64,000 bases of DNA from Hydractinia symbiolongicarpus (GCF_029227915.1 NC_079878.1:11408001-11472000); one strand, 5' to 3'. Shown: positions 35,008 to 48,461, counted from the stretch's first letter. Numbers and translations: made by a program. Notes: generated from the sequence alone by a model not told the origin.

Positions 35008-37798
35008 CCTTATCAGTTAAAATTTCGTCGGTCAAAATTTTTTCCATCGGTTATAAAATTTCGATGGTAAAAAGTGACGAAATTTTTCTGAAATTTCGCC
35101 ACTTTTAACCCTCGAAAATTTTTAACCCCCTTTCAGAAAAAAACAGTTTTTTAGTTTTTTTACTTATATTTGCCAAAACACATGCTAAGCAATAATAATA
35201 CAAGTGTTTTTTCTTCATTTTCAAAACATTCTTCGCTTTTTTCTTCCTCTTCTAGTACATCAGTATACCAGTACTAGTACTTTCTATTTCAAGGTCAGTT
35301 TTCAAAATCACCCTCGTCAGGGCTTTTGTTGTTATGAATGATATCATATCGAATGAATGATATCGCATGAGTAGAAATCATCAATAAAATATTTCATCAC
35401 TCGAACCCATCGCTTGGGACATCAAAATGTTAGTTGAAGGAATAGGTGATGGCTTGTAGTTTATTGACTTTACATTACCTGTGATTTTTCCATTCTCTTG
35501 TTTAATAAGGAAGTTAATGTAGCGGGAAATTTCTTTCGGAACAGGACTAATGGTTTTCCATCTATCGAAGTATCTTTCTTTTGCTTTTACTATACAGGCA
35601 TATGGGCCAATCGCAATGGAAATTTGGTTGGTTTCAATTTCAATCTTACCTTACTTGTTTACTTTCGCATTCGACCAAAGTGTCTTTTTAAATATTGTAC
35701 CCACGTAAAGCAATTGTTGCCTAAAAACTAAAGCATACATTTCTCTTCGCTGTGTATAGAGAAATAAAGACTGTGCTATTTATTAAAGTAAGCCATTCGA
35801 ACAGTTAATTCGAAGATCGAATCGAATGTTTAAATAGTGTTTTTATCTTCCATTAATGAAAATGTCGTCGAAAACAGATATAAGAGCATTCTTTAACCGC
35901 AAAAGAGCAGCAGGTTCTAATGGACCAACTTCAAAGAACAAACCGTCTAACCAAGAAATAATTGTCTCTGCAACAGAAAGTGTAAATAGAGGAGAAATTC
36001 AGACAGTCAAGGATGAGGTAGAAAAGTCAACTGCTCGTCAAAGCTACAACAGCGTACAAAAGAAAGTTCGCATAGAAGTTGGAAAATATGCTTTGAGGCA
36101 TAGCACTAAAGATACTCTTGATCATTTTTCAAAGAAATATCTTAAATACAAAATTTAAACAAACTTCTGTAAACTCCTGGAAAGCATCACCCAAAAACAA
36201 TGAAAATGACAATTTTTTTTAAAAAAATCTGTCGACCTAATCTTTTGTCCGATGAATTGCTGACAAAAACACAAGACGGTATAATAGGCTCACGTCTTGC
36301 AGGTACCGTCATTTCGAGAAAGATAGTAATCGCCACCGGGACAGGAGTTATAACAGCAAATGATCTAGGTATAGGTTTTTTATTTTCCCGAACGACAAAT
36401 CAGTAGGAAATTTTCGGCATGAATTATTTTAAAGCTTTAAGTTATTACTTGAAATATTTCTCAGGTTGAAAAAAGAGGTTAGTAAACTTTATAAAAAAGT
36501 CCAAGAGAAATTAAAAAACAATTCCATTCTTTTTATATTTTACGTTTGTTAAAAGAATTCGGTGGAGCACTAGAATTAACTGAAAATTGGGCTCGTAATG
36601 TCTTGAAATCAATGAATTTGACCAAAAGAAAAGGCACGACTGGAAAAATGGAACCATGAAAAAAGTTTCTTGAAGAAGAAAAAACTTAGATTCCAAAAAA
36701 AAATTTCAAATGTTATATTGGATCACGTTATTCCCGAAGCTCTTGTTCTGAATCTCGACCAGACCCCTCTCTCCTATGTATCTCCTGGGAGGTATACATT
36801 TTCATCGAAGGAGGCAAAAAATGTCTCAAAGGTATTGATGACAAAAGACAAATTACAGCGACTTTTGTTGTTTATGCTACTAGTGCTTTTCTCCCTGTCC
36901 AGCTTATTTATCAAGGGAAGTCAAAAAGATGTTTACCTAAATTTGCATGTCCGACCAATTTTCATGTCACGCATACTCCAAATTATTGGTCTAATTTAGA
37001 AAAGTGTGAAGATCTATTTAAAATAATCATATTCCCATATTTATCTGCCAAAAAGAAAGAGCTTGGTTACCCAGAAGAACAGTGGTCCTCGATTATCATG
37101 GATACTTTTAAAGGTCAAGACAAAGACGAAATGAAATAATTATGTGCGAAAAACAACTGTGAATTGGCTATTGTTCCGCATAATCTCAAGAATAAGTTCC
37201 AATCCTTAGACATCAGCATCAACAGTCTGCCAAGAAATGCATTTTACATAAGTTCAACACGTGGTACACTAATAGAGTAAGCAAGCAGTTGTCAAACGGA
37301 GTTGCACCTGGTGATGTCAAAGCCTCTCTCCAGTTAAGTGATTTAAAACCTCTACATGCGCAGGGGATTGTTGAAACATACAACCATCTCAAGCTAAAAA
37401 TGATTCTATTATCAACGATTTTGATGCTGCAGGGATCACAGAAGTGATTAAGTCTGCTACCAGCGTCTTTGCACGTATAGAGAACCCATTTGATGAGCAG
37501 AGACAACAACTTAGTCATTTATCTTGATAGATTTATTTACAATGAAAAGGGAAAACTTACTTATATTTTACTTACTTAAATTTTAGTTTTCTTATCTTTC
37601 CTCTTAATACCTCTTTTTATGGCTTCAAATATGACTTTAAAAGGGCCTGTCGACTTCAAACACGAATAAAAACACGTAAAATAGAACATTCAATTTTGGT
37701 GAAAAATTTCGTCGATCAAAATTTTTAGTCGGTTATAAAATTTCGTCGGTTTTTTCAAATTTCGTCACTTTTTACCGACGAAATTTTAACCGATAAGG
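35008..37798. mobile_element. pogo-superfamily DNA transposon with TIRs, about 2.8 kb
   Basis: The left end CCTTATCAGTTAAAATTTCG and the right end (minus) CCTTATCGGTTAAAATTTCG are inverted repeats flanked by TA on both sides (35006-35007 and 37799-37800). The terminal regions extend for over 100 bp with AAATTTCGTCGG motifs. A decayed transposase lies inside. Confidence 0.9.
35856..37527 (+). pseudogene. decayed pogo-like (DDE_1) transposase
   Basis: The start MSSKTDIRAFFNRKRAA is recognisable. Frameshifts occur near 36150 and 36220, and further stops and shifts occur around 36650, 37000, 37137 and 37280. The DDE core is still readable: LVLNLDQTPLSYVSPGRYTF (first Asp), SIIMDTFKGQD (second Asp) and NKFQSLDISIN (third Asp). 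It ends with NPFDEQRQQLSHLS. It cannot encode a working protein. Confidence 0.85.
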
Positions 37799-37800
37799 TA

Positions 37801-38357
37801 GAACTTTCATCACCATGTACAAACGAAATCTTTATACCTACCATAATTTAATAAATGGTGGGATTTAAATTTAAAAAGGTGTGTCTAACCAAATTCATTA
37901 TTGAAATTTATATAAATTAATTTGAATAAATAAGGTTCTACATGTGCGTCAAAGTTTATAATAAGGCCTATCTAACCATGTTCGAAAAGGGATAATAACA
38001 GCTGTAAACTTATATACTTATACTTATGCGTAGCAGTATTGGAACTGAACATTAATGTTACGTAAATGTTTTACCATTTTTTTTTTACAAATTTGATGAC
38101 GTCCGTAGCAAAGCCGATTGCGTCATTAGCAAAAGCACCAGACATTTTTGAGTAGTTACTGACAGTTTGCACAAAACTTGTGGTAAGTTTCATTTCCACT
38201 GAGCAACAACTTCAGAAATTAAAAATTAAATAGGCCATCTTGTTTCTGTTTATTAATGAAAAATTCTTTTCTTCCACAATGAAAATGTGAAGATAAATTA
38301 AATGGTTCGATTATTTTGTAATCTTTACTGCAATTTATGGTGAAGAATTTGTTCATA
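37801..38357. other. gap between two transposons
   Basis: No gene or repeat recognised in this 560-bp spacer. Confidence 0.4.
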
Positions 38358-38359
38358 TA

Positions 38360-39135
38360 CCTTATCGGACAAAACTTAGTCGGACAAAATTTCAGTCGGA
38401 CATAATTTTAGTCACTTCCAAAAAATTTAGTTATTTCTGTCCGACTAATATTTTGGTTCTTTTTTTAAATTTCATTAATTTGCTTAATTTTGGTTTGGGA
38501 GACAAAAAAACAATACAATACTTTATTTACTTGAATGGCATAATTCTATTTTTCAATTTTAATGTCATATTCCTGATCTATGCAGCTTCCTGCATTGCTT
38601 TCTGGTGTTTCTTCTTTTACTGCTGTCTTCTTTTTTTTCTTTTGAATAACTTCACTGTCACTTTCATCGGAAGTTTCTGTAATTACCGGTGCTTTTCTCT
38701 TGTCATGTGGATTCCTTAAGACTTTACTGTCACTCCCTTCTGAAGATTCATCAGACTTGAATGCATATGTTGATTACCTCATCAACATCCTCATCCGATT
38801 CTGACTTACTGGTGCCATTTTTTACATCATATTTATCAAGACTTACTTTAGCCACTTTGTTAAAATTGTTTTTTTTATGACTAAGTCGTTAGTTTATCCA
38901 AAAATATTTGTATTCGTTGGTGAGCAAGAAGAAAAAGATTTTTACAAAATCATTAACATGTAAAATTTCGCACTGAGCAATAATTTTGAAAATCTTGATT
39001 TAGACAAAATATTTAGTTGGACATAATAATTAGTCGGATAAAATTTTAGTCGAACAAAAACATTAGTCGGACATAATTTTAGTCACTTCCAAAAAATTTA
39101 GTCACTTTTGTCCAACTAAGTTTGGTCCGATAAGG
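38360..39135. mobile_element. non-autonomous transposon with related TIRs
   Basis: The left end CCTTATCGGACAAAACTTAG and the right end (minus) CCTTATCGGACCAAACTTAG are flanked by TA at 38358-38359 and 39136-39137. AGTCGGACA motifs recur in both subterminal regions. The first nine bases match the neighbouring 2.8-kb element, so the two may share a transposase source. On the minus strand the centre holds a coding-like Ser/Asp/Lys-rich fragment at about 38560-38830. Confidence 0.85.
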
Positions 39136-39137
39136 TA

Positions 39138-40640
39138 GCAATTAACCAAGTTAGCGAAGTTTTCGTTTAGGGGTCGTAACAGATGGGTGTTTCAAACAAA
39201 AGCTAGAACACAACAACTTCGCAGAAAGTCTCGGGAAATTTTATTTTAAATTAGTCAGTAAACGCAATATTTTCTTGATGACCACGTGATTAAAAACAAT
39301 AGTTTGTAACCCAATCAGCAAGTCCAGTATTTACCCGCGAAATTCGTTGTGTTTCACCTCTCTTTTACCCTTCTATATAGTTGTTTTTCTGTTATGAATG
39401 GTATAAAAGATAACGCTGGGATCTTTGTCTGATAATCACACTTTTTACAAGTTCTTTTCCTCGTTCCCTTTTTTCTATTTTTATATTTTTTATGCTCCGA
39501 CAATTAATGTATTTAGTAAAATTGAAAATGAAAACAAAAAAAGTCTGATAAATTTTTTTTAGTCATTTAAAGTGTTTTCATCTGTTTTTTTTGTATTTTC
39601 TCTCCTGAATTTGATTGCAGGTGTTTTTCTCTCGACACATTGATATTTAAGTACTGCAACGTTTTAAAAAGAATTACAGTTTTACGCACAGATGGAATTT
39701 AACAGTTCACAAAATTAAAAATATACCAAAAGTTTTCAAGTTCTCTTTAGGAGAGCATTATTGAAAAAAAAGGAAAAAAAGATCGTCTGATATTGTACTT
39801 TTAAGAAGTTCATTAATAATAGATTCTAAACGTGTTTGAAAGAATTTAAAAAAAAGAAGAAAAAGAAGCAGAAAGGTGAAACTTGTTGTTGTTGTTTTTT
39901 AAATTATCGAACACAGTTAGGTGATTTACAGACGAAAACTTGGCAGTGCATTTTGTTTTTCCAAAGACTTTCTTTCGACTCTGCGCAATCGTTGTTTCTA
40001 TTTTGCCATTGCGAACATCAGCGGGAAATTTTTTTTTCTTTAAAGTTGATAAACAAACCGTGGATTTTATACACGCTCTTTGATAGCCAGTGTAAAGTCC
40101 TCGGGAATCCAGCAACAAAGCCAATAAAAATTAATCGCATTTTGTTATCAATGGTTTAAAAATTTCACGCGTGGTTTAGCCAACCACTCCGTAATAACGG
40201 CTTAGGGGCCACAAGATTCTGGTGACGAGGTTGTGGTTTGGCCGACAAACAGCTACTTGTATTGTACTTTTTGTTATGTGTACAAAGTTGATTCAAGTTT
40301 GGGAATACTAGTTACAGGGCCGTGCTTGTCATATTCAAAGCCTTCTACTTTTGGGCTCACCATTTTATTGCCTCGTTTTGAGAAGAAGGTTTAAACACAG
40401 AAAATAAGCAAATGGTTGTAAGAATAATTATGTGTCAAGCCGGTACAGTGTTATTAACTTTGCGTAAAAATAAAATGAAATACTGCAGACGCATCTAAAA
40501 AATCGCAAACAAGAAAAGTCTATTATCATACAGATTTGCAACTTGATTTTTTAAGATGATAATATTTTAATGTAATTGCGTTTGTATCTCTTTAGTGTTC
40601 TAACCGTAGTACCAAAAGTAGAACTGACTGAAGTAAGAAA
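39138..40640. other. intergenic
   Basis: No supported gene. Overlapping ORFs at 39.8-40.2 kb on both strands show no domain or splice support. Confidence 0.4.
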
Positions 40641-40645
40641 ACAGA

Positions 40646-40954
40646 ATGTCATTTTTGTTTAAAAAGTCACATTCGAAAGGCAATGAAGAAACAGTGGATC
40701 GACGTCATCATTCAAAGGAGAAGTCAAAAAGTCACCATCAGCAACCACCGCCAGATTTCAAAGAGCAAGCTATGAGGTACGGTTTGAATATGAAATCTCA
40801 GCGGGATCAGCAGCTGAGTGAGCAAAGAAAAATAGAACAAAAAATGGCTAAACAAACTGGTCGAAAGTTACCGAAATCCACCGGTGGGTCGCAAACAGAG
40901 GATATAAGAACTGCGTTTAAAGTTGCAAATTTTATTCGAAAACATAAACAATGA
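40646..40954 (+). CDS. small basic protein, unrecognised
   Basis: A 102-residue single-exon frame rich in Lys, His, Gln and Ser. A His/Lys/Ser stretch (RRHHSKEKSKSHH) occupies residues 19-31 and a predicted charged helix (QRDQQLSEQRKIEQKMAK) the middle. The end is TAFKVANFIRKHKQ. It has no signal peptide or membrane segment. Codon use looks coding, and a TCTCTTTAG splice-acceptor-like site lies 51 bp upstream of the ATG. I do not recognise the family. It may be a small nuclear or cytosolic protein; a chance ORF cannot be excluded. Confidence 0.5.
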   Translation: MSFLFKKSHSKGNEETVDRRHHSKEKSKSHHQQPPPDFKEQAMRYGLNMKSQRDQQLSEQRKIEQKMAKQTGRKLPKSTGGSQTEDIRTAFKVANFIRKHKQ

Positions 40955-41915
40955 AATTCAAGTGGAAGTTTATCTAATTTAATGTACAGATTTGGTTATA
41001 TGTTTTCGAATTTAAAAACAGCTTCGCATTTCAAGATTATCGTATATAAAAATGGGTGTTTTAATCCCAAAAAAGAAAAACAAGAAAATTATGTAATATA
41101 TGTATTATAAAGAATGCTACACGCTTTTTCTTTTAAAAGAATATGATTGATAAAAATGTCAGGCTGTGATTTCCAGTTATAAACAATAAGTCTATGTTCG
41201 AACAATAGAAAAATAAGAAAATGTCCAGTCTGCTTAGAATTTTGATTTTCTTATAGTCTTCACAAAAAGATTTTAAACAGTAGTTAACTACCGAAGACTT
41301 TTATTAACATTTTGTTTTATATTTTCCTTAATTAATTATAGCTGTATTTTTTAATAATAAAAAGCGTAACTAAAATATAAAAACTCATAATTATTAACAT
41401 CAAATATAAATAGAGTCGTTTTTGCTCCTTCAAAGAAAAAAAAACACTTATGTCTTCGTGAAAAAAAATCCACGTGGAGCTGTAATTAATCGACATCACC
41501 AAGATGATTGTAAATTTTAATATCACCGTTGCGCTTAAGACACTTTTCCCCAAAGTATCCATGTGTTACCCCCTCTTCCTTTAGCCAATACTCCCTTCCT
41601 CTCAATCAGTATGCCTCTCCTCTTAACCATTACTCCAGAGCAATGTAATTACAACTAAATATAACCACCATCTATATTGTGTTCATTGTATACATTTCAA
41701 TCAAATAGTATACACGTGCAACTCCTATATCCACACACTTTCATTCATAATATCGAAGTTTAAATCTATACAAAAAGTTCACCATTACTTTGCAGCAAAT
41801 AGGTGTTGAATGAGAATCCTTAAAACTCTTTCCTTTTCCATAAGAAAATAAATCTAAAGCACATCAAAGAACAAAGATCAGGACAATATTTGTTACCTGT
41901 TTAACAAAGAAAAGA

Positions 41916-44900
41916 TCACACAGAACACTTGCAGTAAATTCTTATCTCAGCCGTTGTAAGGCACAGAGCGCAAGACTGTTGGCAAAATTGTTCTAAGAAA
42001 ATATTGCTAACGTGATGATCTACAGGAGTGCAAGTGTTTTGTAATTTCGTCGTTGATATAGAAGCGCTTTTTGTTGTTGCTTGTTCTGTCGTCGTATCTG
42101 GTTTAGTCGTCGTTGTTAATGTTGTTGTTATCGGTAGCCTTGTCGTCGTTTTTGACGTCGTTGATTCTGTTGTCGCTTCCGTCTGTGTTGTTGTCGTTGG
42201 TTTTGTCGTCGTTGTCGTCGTCACTGTCATTGCTGGTTTTGTTGTCAACGATTGCTTTGCTGGTGTCGTTAGTTTCAATGTTAACGTTGATTCTGTTGTC
42301 GTTGCTTGTTGTTTTGTCGTCGTCGTCGTCGTCGTTGTTGTTGTTGACTTTGTTGTCGTTACTGTTGTCGTTATTGGTGGAGGCAATGTTGTTGATGTTG
42401 TTTCTGTCACCATCTTTGTAGATGTTGCCGTCGTTGGTGCCGAAGTTGCAGTCGAAAGTGAATTACTTCCTGAATCACAGCAACACATATTGTTTTCGCA
42501 AGAAGGAACAGAAGGACAATCTGTTTGACACCATTTAGCAATGTCATCACCTGGCCATAATCCATTTGGGTTTAAGTAGCATTTTTTCCTTAAACTAAGA
42601 TCCGACGGGACGGTGCAAGTACCAGGTACACCTGGATAAAAAGTTGAGGTTTTAGTACTAACAGAAGAGATCGGTTGAATTGATGTCGTTGGAGGTGATG
42701 TTCCTGCGCCGTCGCATTCACACATGCAACTTGTGCAACCTTCATAATGTTCACAATTACCAGGACAATTTTCTTCGTTTCTGCACCACATGTCCTCATT
42801 GTATTCACCTCGCCATGGACCGATCGGGTTAACTCTACACCTGCTTGGAGGTAACGTTGGTGGTGGGGGGCATTCGCCAGTGCGTTTTATGTTTTGACAT
42901 ACACCTGTTGGCTGTATGCTATCCTCTAAAGCTGCAATAGCTGCTTTAATCAACGGGTATTTTCCTCTGCCACATTGATTTGAAAAATCATCCAGATCCA
43001 ATGACCAGACCATGAAACCACCTAGATGTTTCTTTTTGATAATGTTGTGTACTTTGTACGCGATGCTTTCTTCATCATCATAACCAACAAAATCTTCTCC
43101 ATTCGAACCATACGGTGCATTCACGCTACTTGACGCGGTACAGACCCGATTTTCAAATGTCATATTGCAAACTTCATAAAATGGTAAAAATTTACCTGCC
43201 TTTCGTGTAGTTGCCCCTAGTTCCCAGTCATTGCATGCATCTACTAATGATATTGTGCGCCCATACGTAGATAGTCCCATAATCAATTTTCTGGGGTCCA
43301 TATTACTACTCAACCAATAATTTACAGAGTTTAAAACACTTAATTCCAATGACAGTCTGTCCGCACTGGCATCTGTGTGATGGCCAGCTATGGTGCTCCA
43401 TCCTCCATGTAGATCATACGCCATTAGGTTTATGAAGTCAAGATGTTGAGATATTTCTAAAATTTCGTAAGATGTTTGTGCTGAAACCTGCCCAGCGGCA
43501 ACAGCAGCTGTAAGCAACAAACCATGTTTGGAAAATTCTTTTTTCAATTCTTCGCAAAACTGTGTAAATTTGAACTTATCACCAGGCGGTGAACCCCTTT
43601 GACCAGGGTACTCCCAGTCAAGATCTAATCCATCGAAACCTATAGCAAAATACATACGATATACGTACGATATACACACGGTAAACACACGATACACACA
43701 TGATACACTCACGATACACACACAAGACACACACGATACGCACATGACACACACACGATACACACACTATGCATACACGATACATACACGATATGAACAC
43801 TATACACACATGATACACACACAATGGGAGGTTTGACGTTTATTTCACAATTTTAAAATTAGGATAATAAATATTTGCTTACCATGATTGAGCAGAAAAA
43901 CCACAGCGTCATCAATAAATATCTTCCTTGTTTCGTGTGTTTGCACCATTTCAGTGAACATCGCTGATGCGTGTCTCCACCCACCTACCCCAAGCAATGT
44001 CTTTAACCTTGGGTCGATATCTTTCAGAGCATTTACCTGAGAAGAAATGTAAGATTATCGAAAATAGAACTTTAAAGATTTTACTTAATCAACTATGTAC
44101 CTATTCTCGTCCCAAGAGCTCTTTGATATTAAAACCTCGAAAGCACTACTTTTGAGTTTATCTCAAAGAACTCCGGGGTCGAGAATGCTATGTACCGTAA
44201 GATGACGATTTACCGACAAAATCTTTCGTTAAAGCTTTACAACTATATTTTGTAAAATGGTTTGGGGAAAAAGTTAAAAAGAGACATTAATAAACAACTC
44301 GACACAACTGACACTAAATCTATGGCCTTGAGCGGTTCTTTTAGTGACATCTTTGTTCTGTTATTGCTTTCTTAATCTTGGAAGGAAGCTGACTCTCGTC
44401 TCCTATGTAACTAGAGAACAGGTACTGGGTAAATGGGACTAAAGTGCGGCCGAAACTATTTGAAAGGAACAAAATTGAACAAGCATGATGTAAAGGACGT
44501 TTACAGAGTTGTGAATAAATCTAATTATTTTTTGAAATTTATGTTAATGGAATTGGCAGTTTGGGCATCATTTTATCTGTTATCTCCCTGAACCTAATTT
44601 TACGCGCAGCTTCCTGCAACGCTGCACGTCGCTGCACGACCGTTACATTTCTTTCTACACAATAAATTTTAAAAGGTTTTTTTCACTTTGTATACAATGG
44701 AAAAATGTGATCCCAAAATAATTTGGATTCGATTCAAACTTACGGTAGCATCATGCGAAAAACTGTGTGTGAGTGAGTATGCGTCACTTCGCAGCTACCA
44801 TATACGGTTACACATGCCGCAACAGAAAATATTTTTTTCCAGTGTGAATTTAGCATAAATGTCTTATACATAAAAGTGTAGCGACATTAACTGTAGTTTT

Positions 44901-45802
44901 GTTAGGTTTTGATGTATTTAGTTATCTTTTATTTAACAATGAAATTCGACCACAGGAGAGAAAAATTTGTTGAGCTTTGAAAAATTAAGGCGGCAGTTTT
45001 GTTTTCGTTCTTAACGCTCCTTTGATTTGATATAATTATGTTAAGCTGTATGGAAAACAGGATAAAGCGTTCTTTAAATCGCAGAACAGTGCACTTATAA
45101 GCAGCGTGGCTACTTCGTCCAATGAAATTCAAGGTGTCGCACGGCCAAATAACACGCGGAAGGGTATAAAAAGGACTGCTACTGCTCATACCTTAGCAGT
45201 TGATTTGAACAAAAACAACACGTCACTTTTCTCAATTAAATTAAGCACGCCATCTTAAAAATGAAATTGCAATAGAAGAACATCTAATTACTGAGTTTAA
45301 TTAGATTAATTTAGTTAATGTAATTAAAACGCCGGTTTTCTCGCTTATCCCCTTTAATTCAAATTTGCCTCTTAAAATTAATATTTTTAAAGATTTTCAA
45401 CTAACAAAACCCAGGGCTACTTATTGAAGGTATAGTAGCGTATTATATGACCTTTGTGTAGGTCTTGAGTATCACAGACGCGAATTTTCTCGCAAAAATG
45501 GAACAAAAATTTCTTTGAGGCAAAAAAATTACTTGCAAAGTTAAAAAAAATAATGAACTTACCGTGGGATAACCAAAACTAATATCATTTAATTCATACG
45601 GAAGAATGGGAAATCTGCCATTGGAAACCGTCACTTGTGCGAACGCATAAATAATATGCGTACATAAGTCAATTTCGTAATTACTCGCTGTGTATCGCGC
45701 AAATCCACCTCGATATTGCGCCCAATTTGTGTAGTAACAAACACGCAAGTACTCGCAATTTATAATGGTAACTAGAAGAAGTAACAACGTTGATTTCACC
45801 AT
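41916..45802 (-). CDS. secreted GH18 chitinase with two Cys-rich modules and a Thr-rich tail
   Basis: Exons 45802-45563, 44036-43883 and 43639-41916 join in phase to give 705 residues. A signal peptide (1-16) precedes [14 protein letters not shown], the usual start of the GH18 barrel. The SxGG-type motif reads LGVGGW. The catalytic DxxDxDxE motif is [10 protein letters not shown], with acid Glu141. MAYDLHGGW (204-212) and [13 protein letters not shown] (338-350) complete the barrel. It should hydrolyse chitin outside the cell. After the barrel come two similar Cys/Trp modules at about 399-441 and 485-520 (NP-x-G-x-W then W-C). A Thr-rich linker follows (about 523-665), then a short end with FCQQSCALC, like the C-terminal half of a ShKT domain. 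Confidence 0.93.
43645..43832. repeat. CACACGATA-type minisatellite in chitinase intron 2
   Basis: Imperfect 10-16 bp units around ACACACGATAC fill most of the intron up to its 3' end. On the minus strand they read as an open frame of Cys/Val/Tyr/Arg, which is not real coding sequence because the acceptor TATAG lies at 43641-43640. Confidence 0.85.
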
Positions 45803-48461
45803 ACTTTCCCGTTTCGAGCTGACTGTAGATGAATTATAGAAACAAGCCTGTCAAAACGAGTGTACCTTTTATTTCTAAACTGTCCGTTTGCTATGGTTGT
45901 CGCTTTAAATTGCGTTTATAATCCTTTTTTTTCTTTGTGCAAATAAGATTTTAATGTAAACAATAAATCGTGGGTTGCAAAGATGCTGACTGATAAGCAT
46001 AATAAGGGTATTGCGCATGCTTGAAATCAATAACATAAATGATTAGCTGTAAAAAATCAGCTCGAAATCGCATCTAAATTTTAGGCTTTTTTCATAGGAG
46101 AACTTGTTATTCAAAACGTGCTTTATAAAAAAAAAATGTTTTTTATATTGGAGTAAAATGTACTTAACCATGGTGATTCTTGCATCACAGTGTTAACGTT
46201 GCAACAATCTTTTTGCAATAACAAGGCAGTTATTTTCTATCATAAATGCGTATAAGAGTCCTAAAAATAGGATACTTATTTTATGGAAATGAAGGTGAAT
46301 AAACTTATACGAACTTGCGAGTGTTTGGAGGACATTACTTATTTATCACCAAGAATTTTCATGCATGTTTCAAATAAAGAATATGTGATGAACTATTTCG
46401 TGAAAGACATAACAAATGGTTGCAACCACCCCCTTCTGCGCCCTTCTGCGCCTTTCTCCCTCCCTTCAAAGAAACCTTTTCTACGCAAATTTATAATCTA
46501 AAGTTTTTCCCTAAAAACAATGATGGCACAGACATAAGAATTATGCAGTGCTTTTTCGGGGATTTGAGTCTACAAAAAACATCCATGGTATGTAGCAGCT
46601 GCTGCGTTACACTAACATAAATAACACCCTCAAAATGCGGTAACTTTTAGCTAAAAATTTCAATTATTTCGTACGTGAAACCCAAGTCATGACGGAAGAA
46701 ATTGTATGTCATTTCTTTGATGTTGGCACTACAAAAATAATTGTGCTTTAAAACAAAAGATTAAAAATCGAAATATTGTTTTCTTAATAAAATTAGTATA
46801 TACATGCAATTAATGAGTTAATTAAGCTAATTAAGTTAAATAAAGCTAATTAGATTTTGAATTGATCAGCTGGTTAAACCTTATCGGTGTTCTTTCATAG
46901 TTTTCCGTGCAACACCTACGACAATGGTAAAATTCGATTCAAAGGATTGTACCGATCTAATTTTGAAACTAATTGAATTTACACATCTCGTGGGATACAA
47001 CAATAAGCAAGTTAATCAAATTAGCAAAAAATAGATGGTTTATTGCATACATGTACTCAACTTAGTTTCCAGATCTTATTTTTTTTAGGGTTTCTTGGGT
47101 AACTATATGCTTTTAAGGGGTTCCTAGGGAAAAAAACCTAAAAATTGATTTCACCTTTGTTTATGTCTTTTTTCATCAAAAAATGATAGTAGGAATACAT
47201 CAAAGACATGGTGGCTTAAAATTTTTAAATATTTTAATATGGCCACACCCTTTTCAGGCTAAACTTGCAAGAAAAAAGGGCGTATACTTGTGACAACATT
47301 TCACATGAAAAACTAAGAGCAGTTAAAATGAAATTTGGTAGGCTGGTTTAACACAGTGATCCCCATTATATACTCCAAAATCATTTTACTTTCATAGACA
47401 GGTCTCTAAATATTGCAAAATTGCGAAATTTTTCATGTCTGGCGTCTGGTAATCTATGAAAACTCGTTTTCAGAAAGGTTTTTAGAAACTTCTTCCAATG
47501 TTAAAGATTTTGGAGTATGTAATATGCCTACTTGTAATAAAACTATGTTAAGCAAAGCTTTCGATTTTGTTTCACTTTAAAAACACATTTTATTCCACAT
47601 GTCGAAAATTGTTTGCCATACATATTTAAAACATCTCTATTTCGTACATCCTTGCCCCCTGTTTACATGAAGTAACGCAATTTACTTAGACGGGGGTTAA
47701 TACTATAATTATAGGTGTATGTATTGACGTTTTCCATTACAGCTCGTCGGTCTTCAACTTGGCTCAGAAACAAAGAGCGAGTATTACAATATAGACTAGT
47801 CGTCAACCCGTGATTTACCGTATTTCGTGGTTCCGTAACACGAATTTTTCTCGCGCACAAACAGACAGATGGCATTAAGGAGATTTGTCATAATATATGG
47901 GTTTAATACAAGGGCACATAAACTGATTGATGTGTAAACACGAAATTTTTTTCTCCCTGTCCACCAACTAATGTAATTGGCAAAGGAAACAAAATCAAGT
48001 CCTTATCAAATGTCATGCGTTTTTCAAGTAGTTTTGCATAAAATTGAAATAGATGAAAAATTAAGTCAATAATATTACAATAAAAAAACTTAATTAATTT
48101 TTAATGTCAAAGTTTTGTTGAAACAACAAGTGGAAATATTAGTGTTATTCAAGTGTTGTGTATGTAGCTGAAAATATCAATGTCGCCTTAAAGGCGAACA
48201 AAAGAGTTGCTACACACTTAGTTTTCTATCACCATGAAAATTAATATTATGGTAAAATAGTACATTTGTCCTGCCAAACTTTAGGCAAAGTCAAAATATG
48301 TCAAAAAAAGTTTATATCAGAACTTGCTAGCATTTTACATAAATAAAAAAGATTTTCATACTGCTTTTGATGCAACTTTAAAAACACAGTGCTACCGAAA
48401 CTATAACGTCGCAAGCTCGAGCCACAACATTTTTAAGTTGATAGGCTAGAGGTAAGCAACA
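45803..48461. other. intergenic between chitinase and protease
   Basis: No gene supported. An inverted pair (TACTCCAAAATCATTTTA near 47370 and TAAAGATTTTGGAGTATGT at 47502-47520) may mark a small element. The last few hundred bases should contain the protease promoter. Confidence 0.4.

Noticed and set aside
42028-42528. Val/Leu-rich frames on the plus strand
   Set aside because: They are antisense to the Thr-rich linker codons of the chitinase.
43640-43824. Cys/Val-rich extension upstream of the chitinase third exon
   Set aside because: It is intron minisatellite sequence; a proper acceptor (GCTATAG) and phase join exon 2 to 43639.
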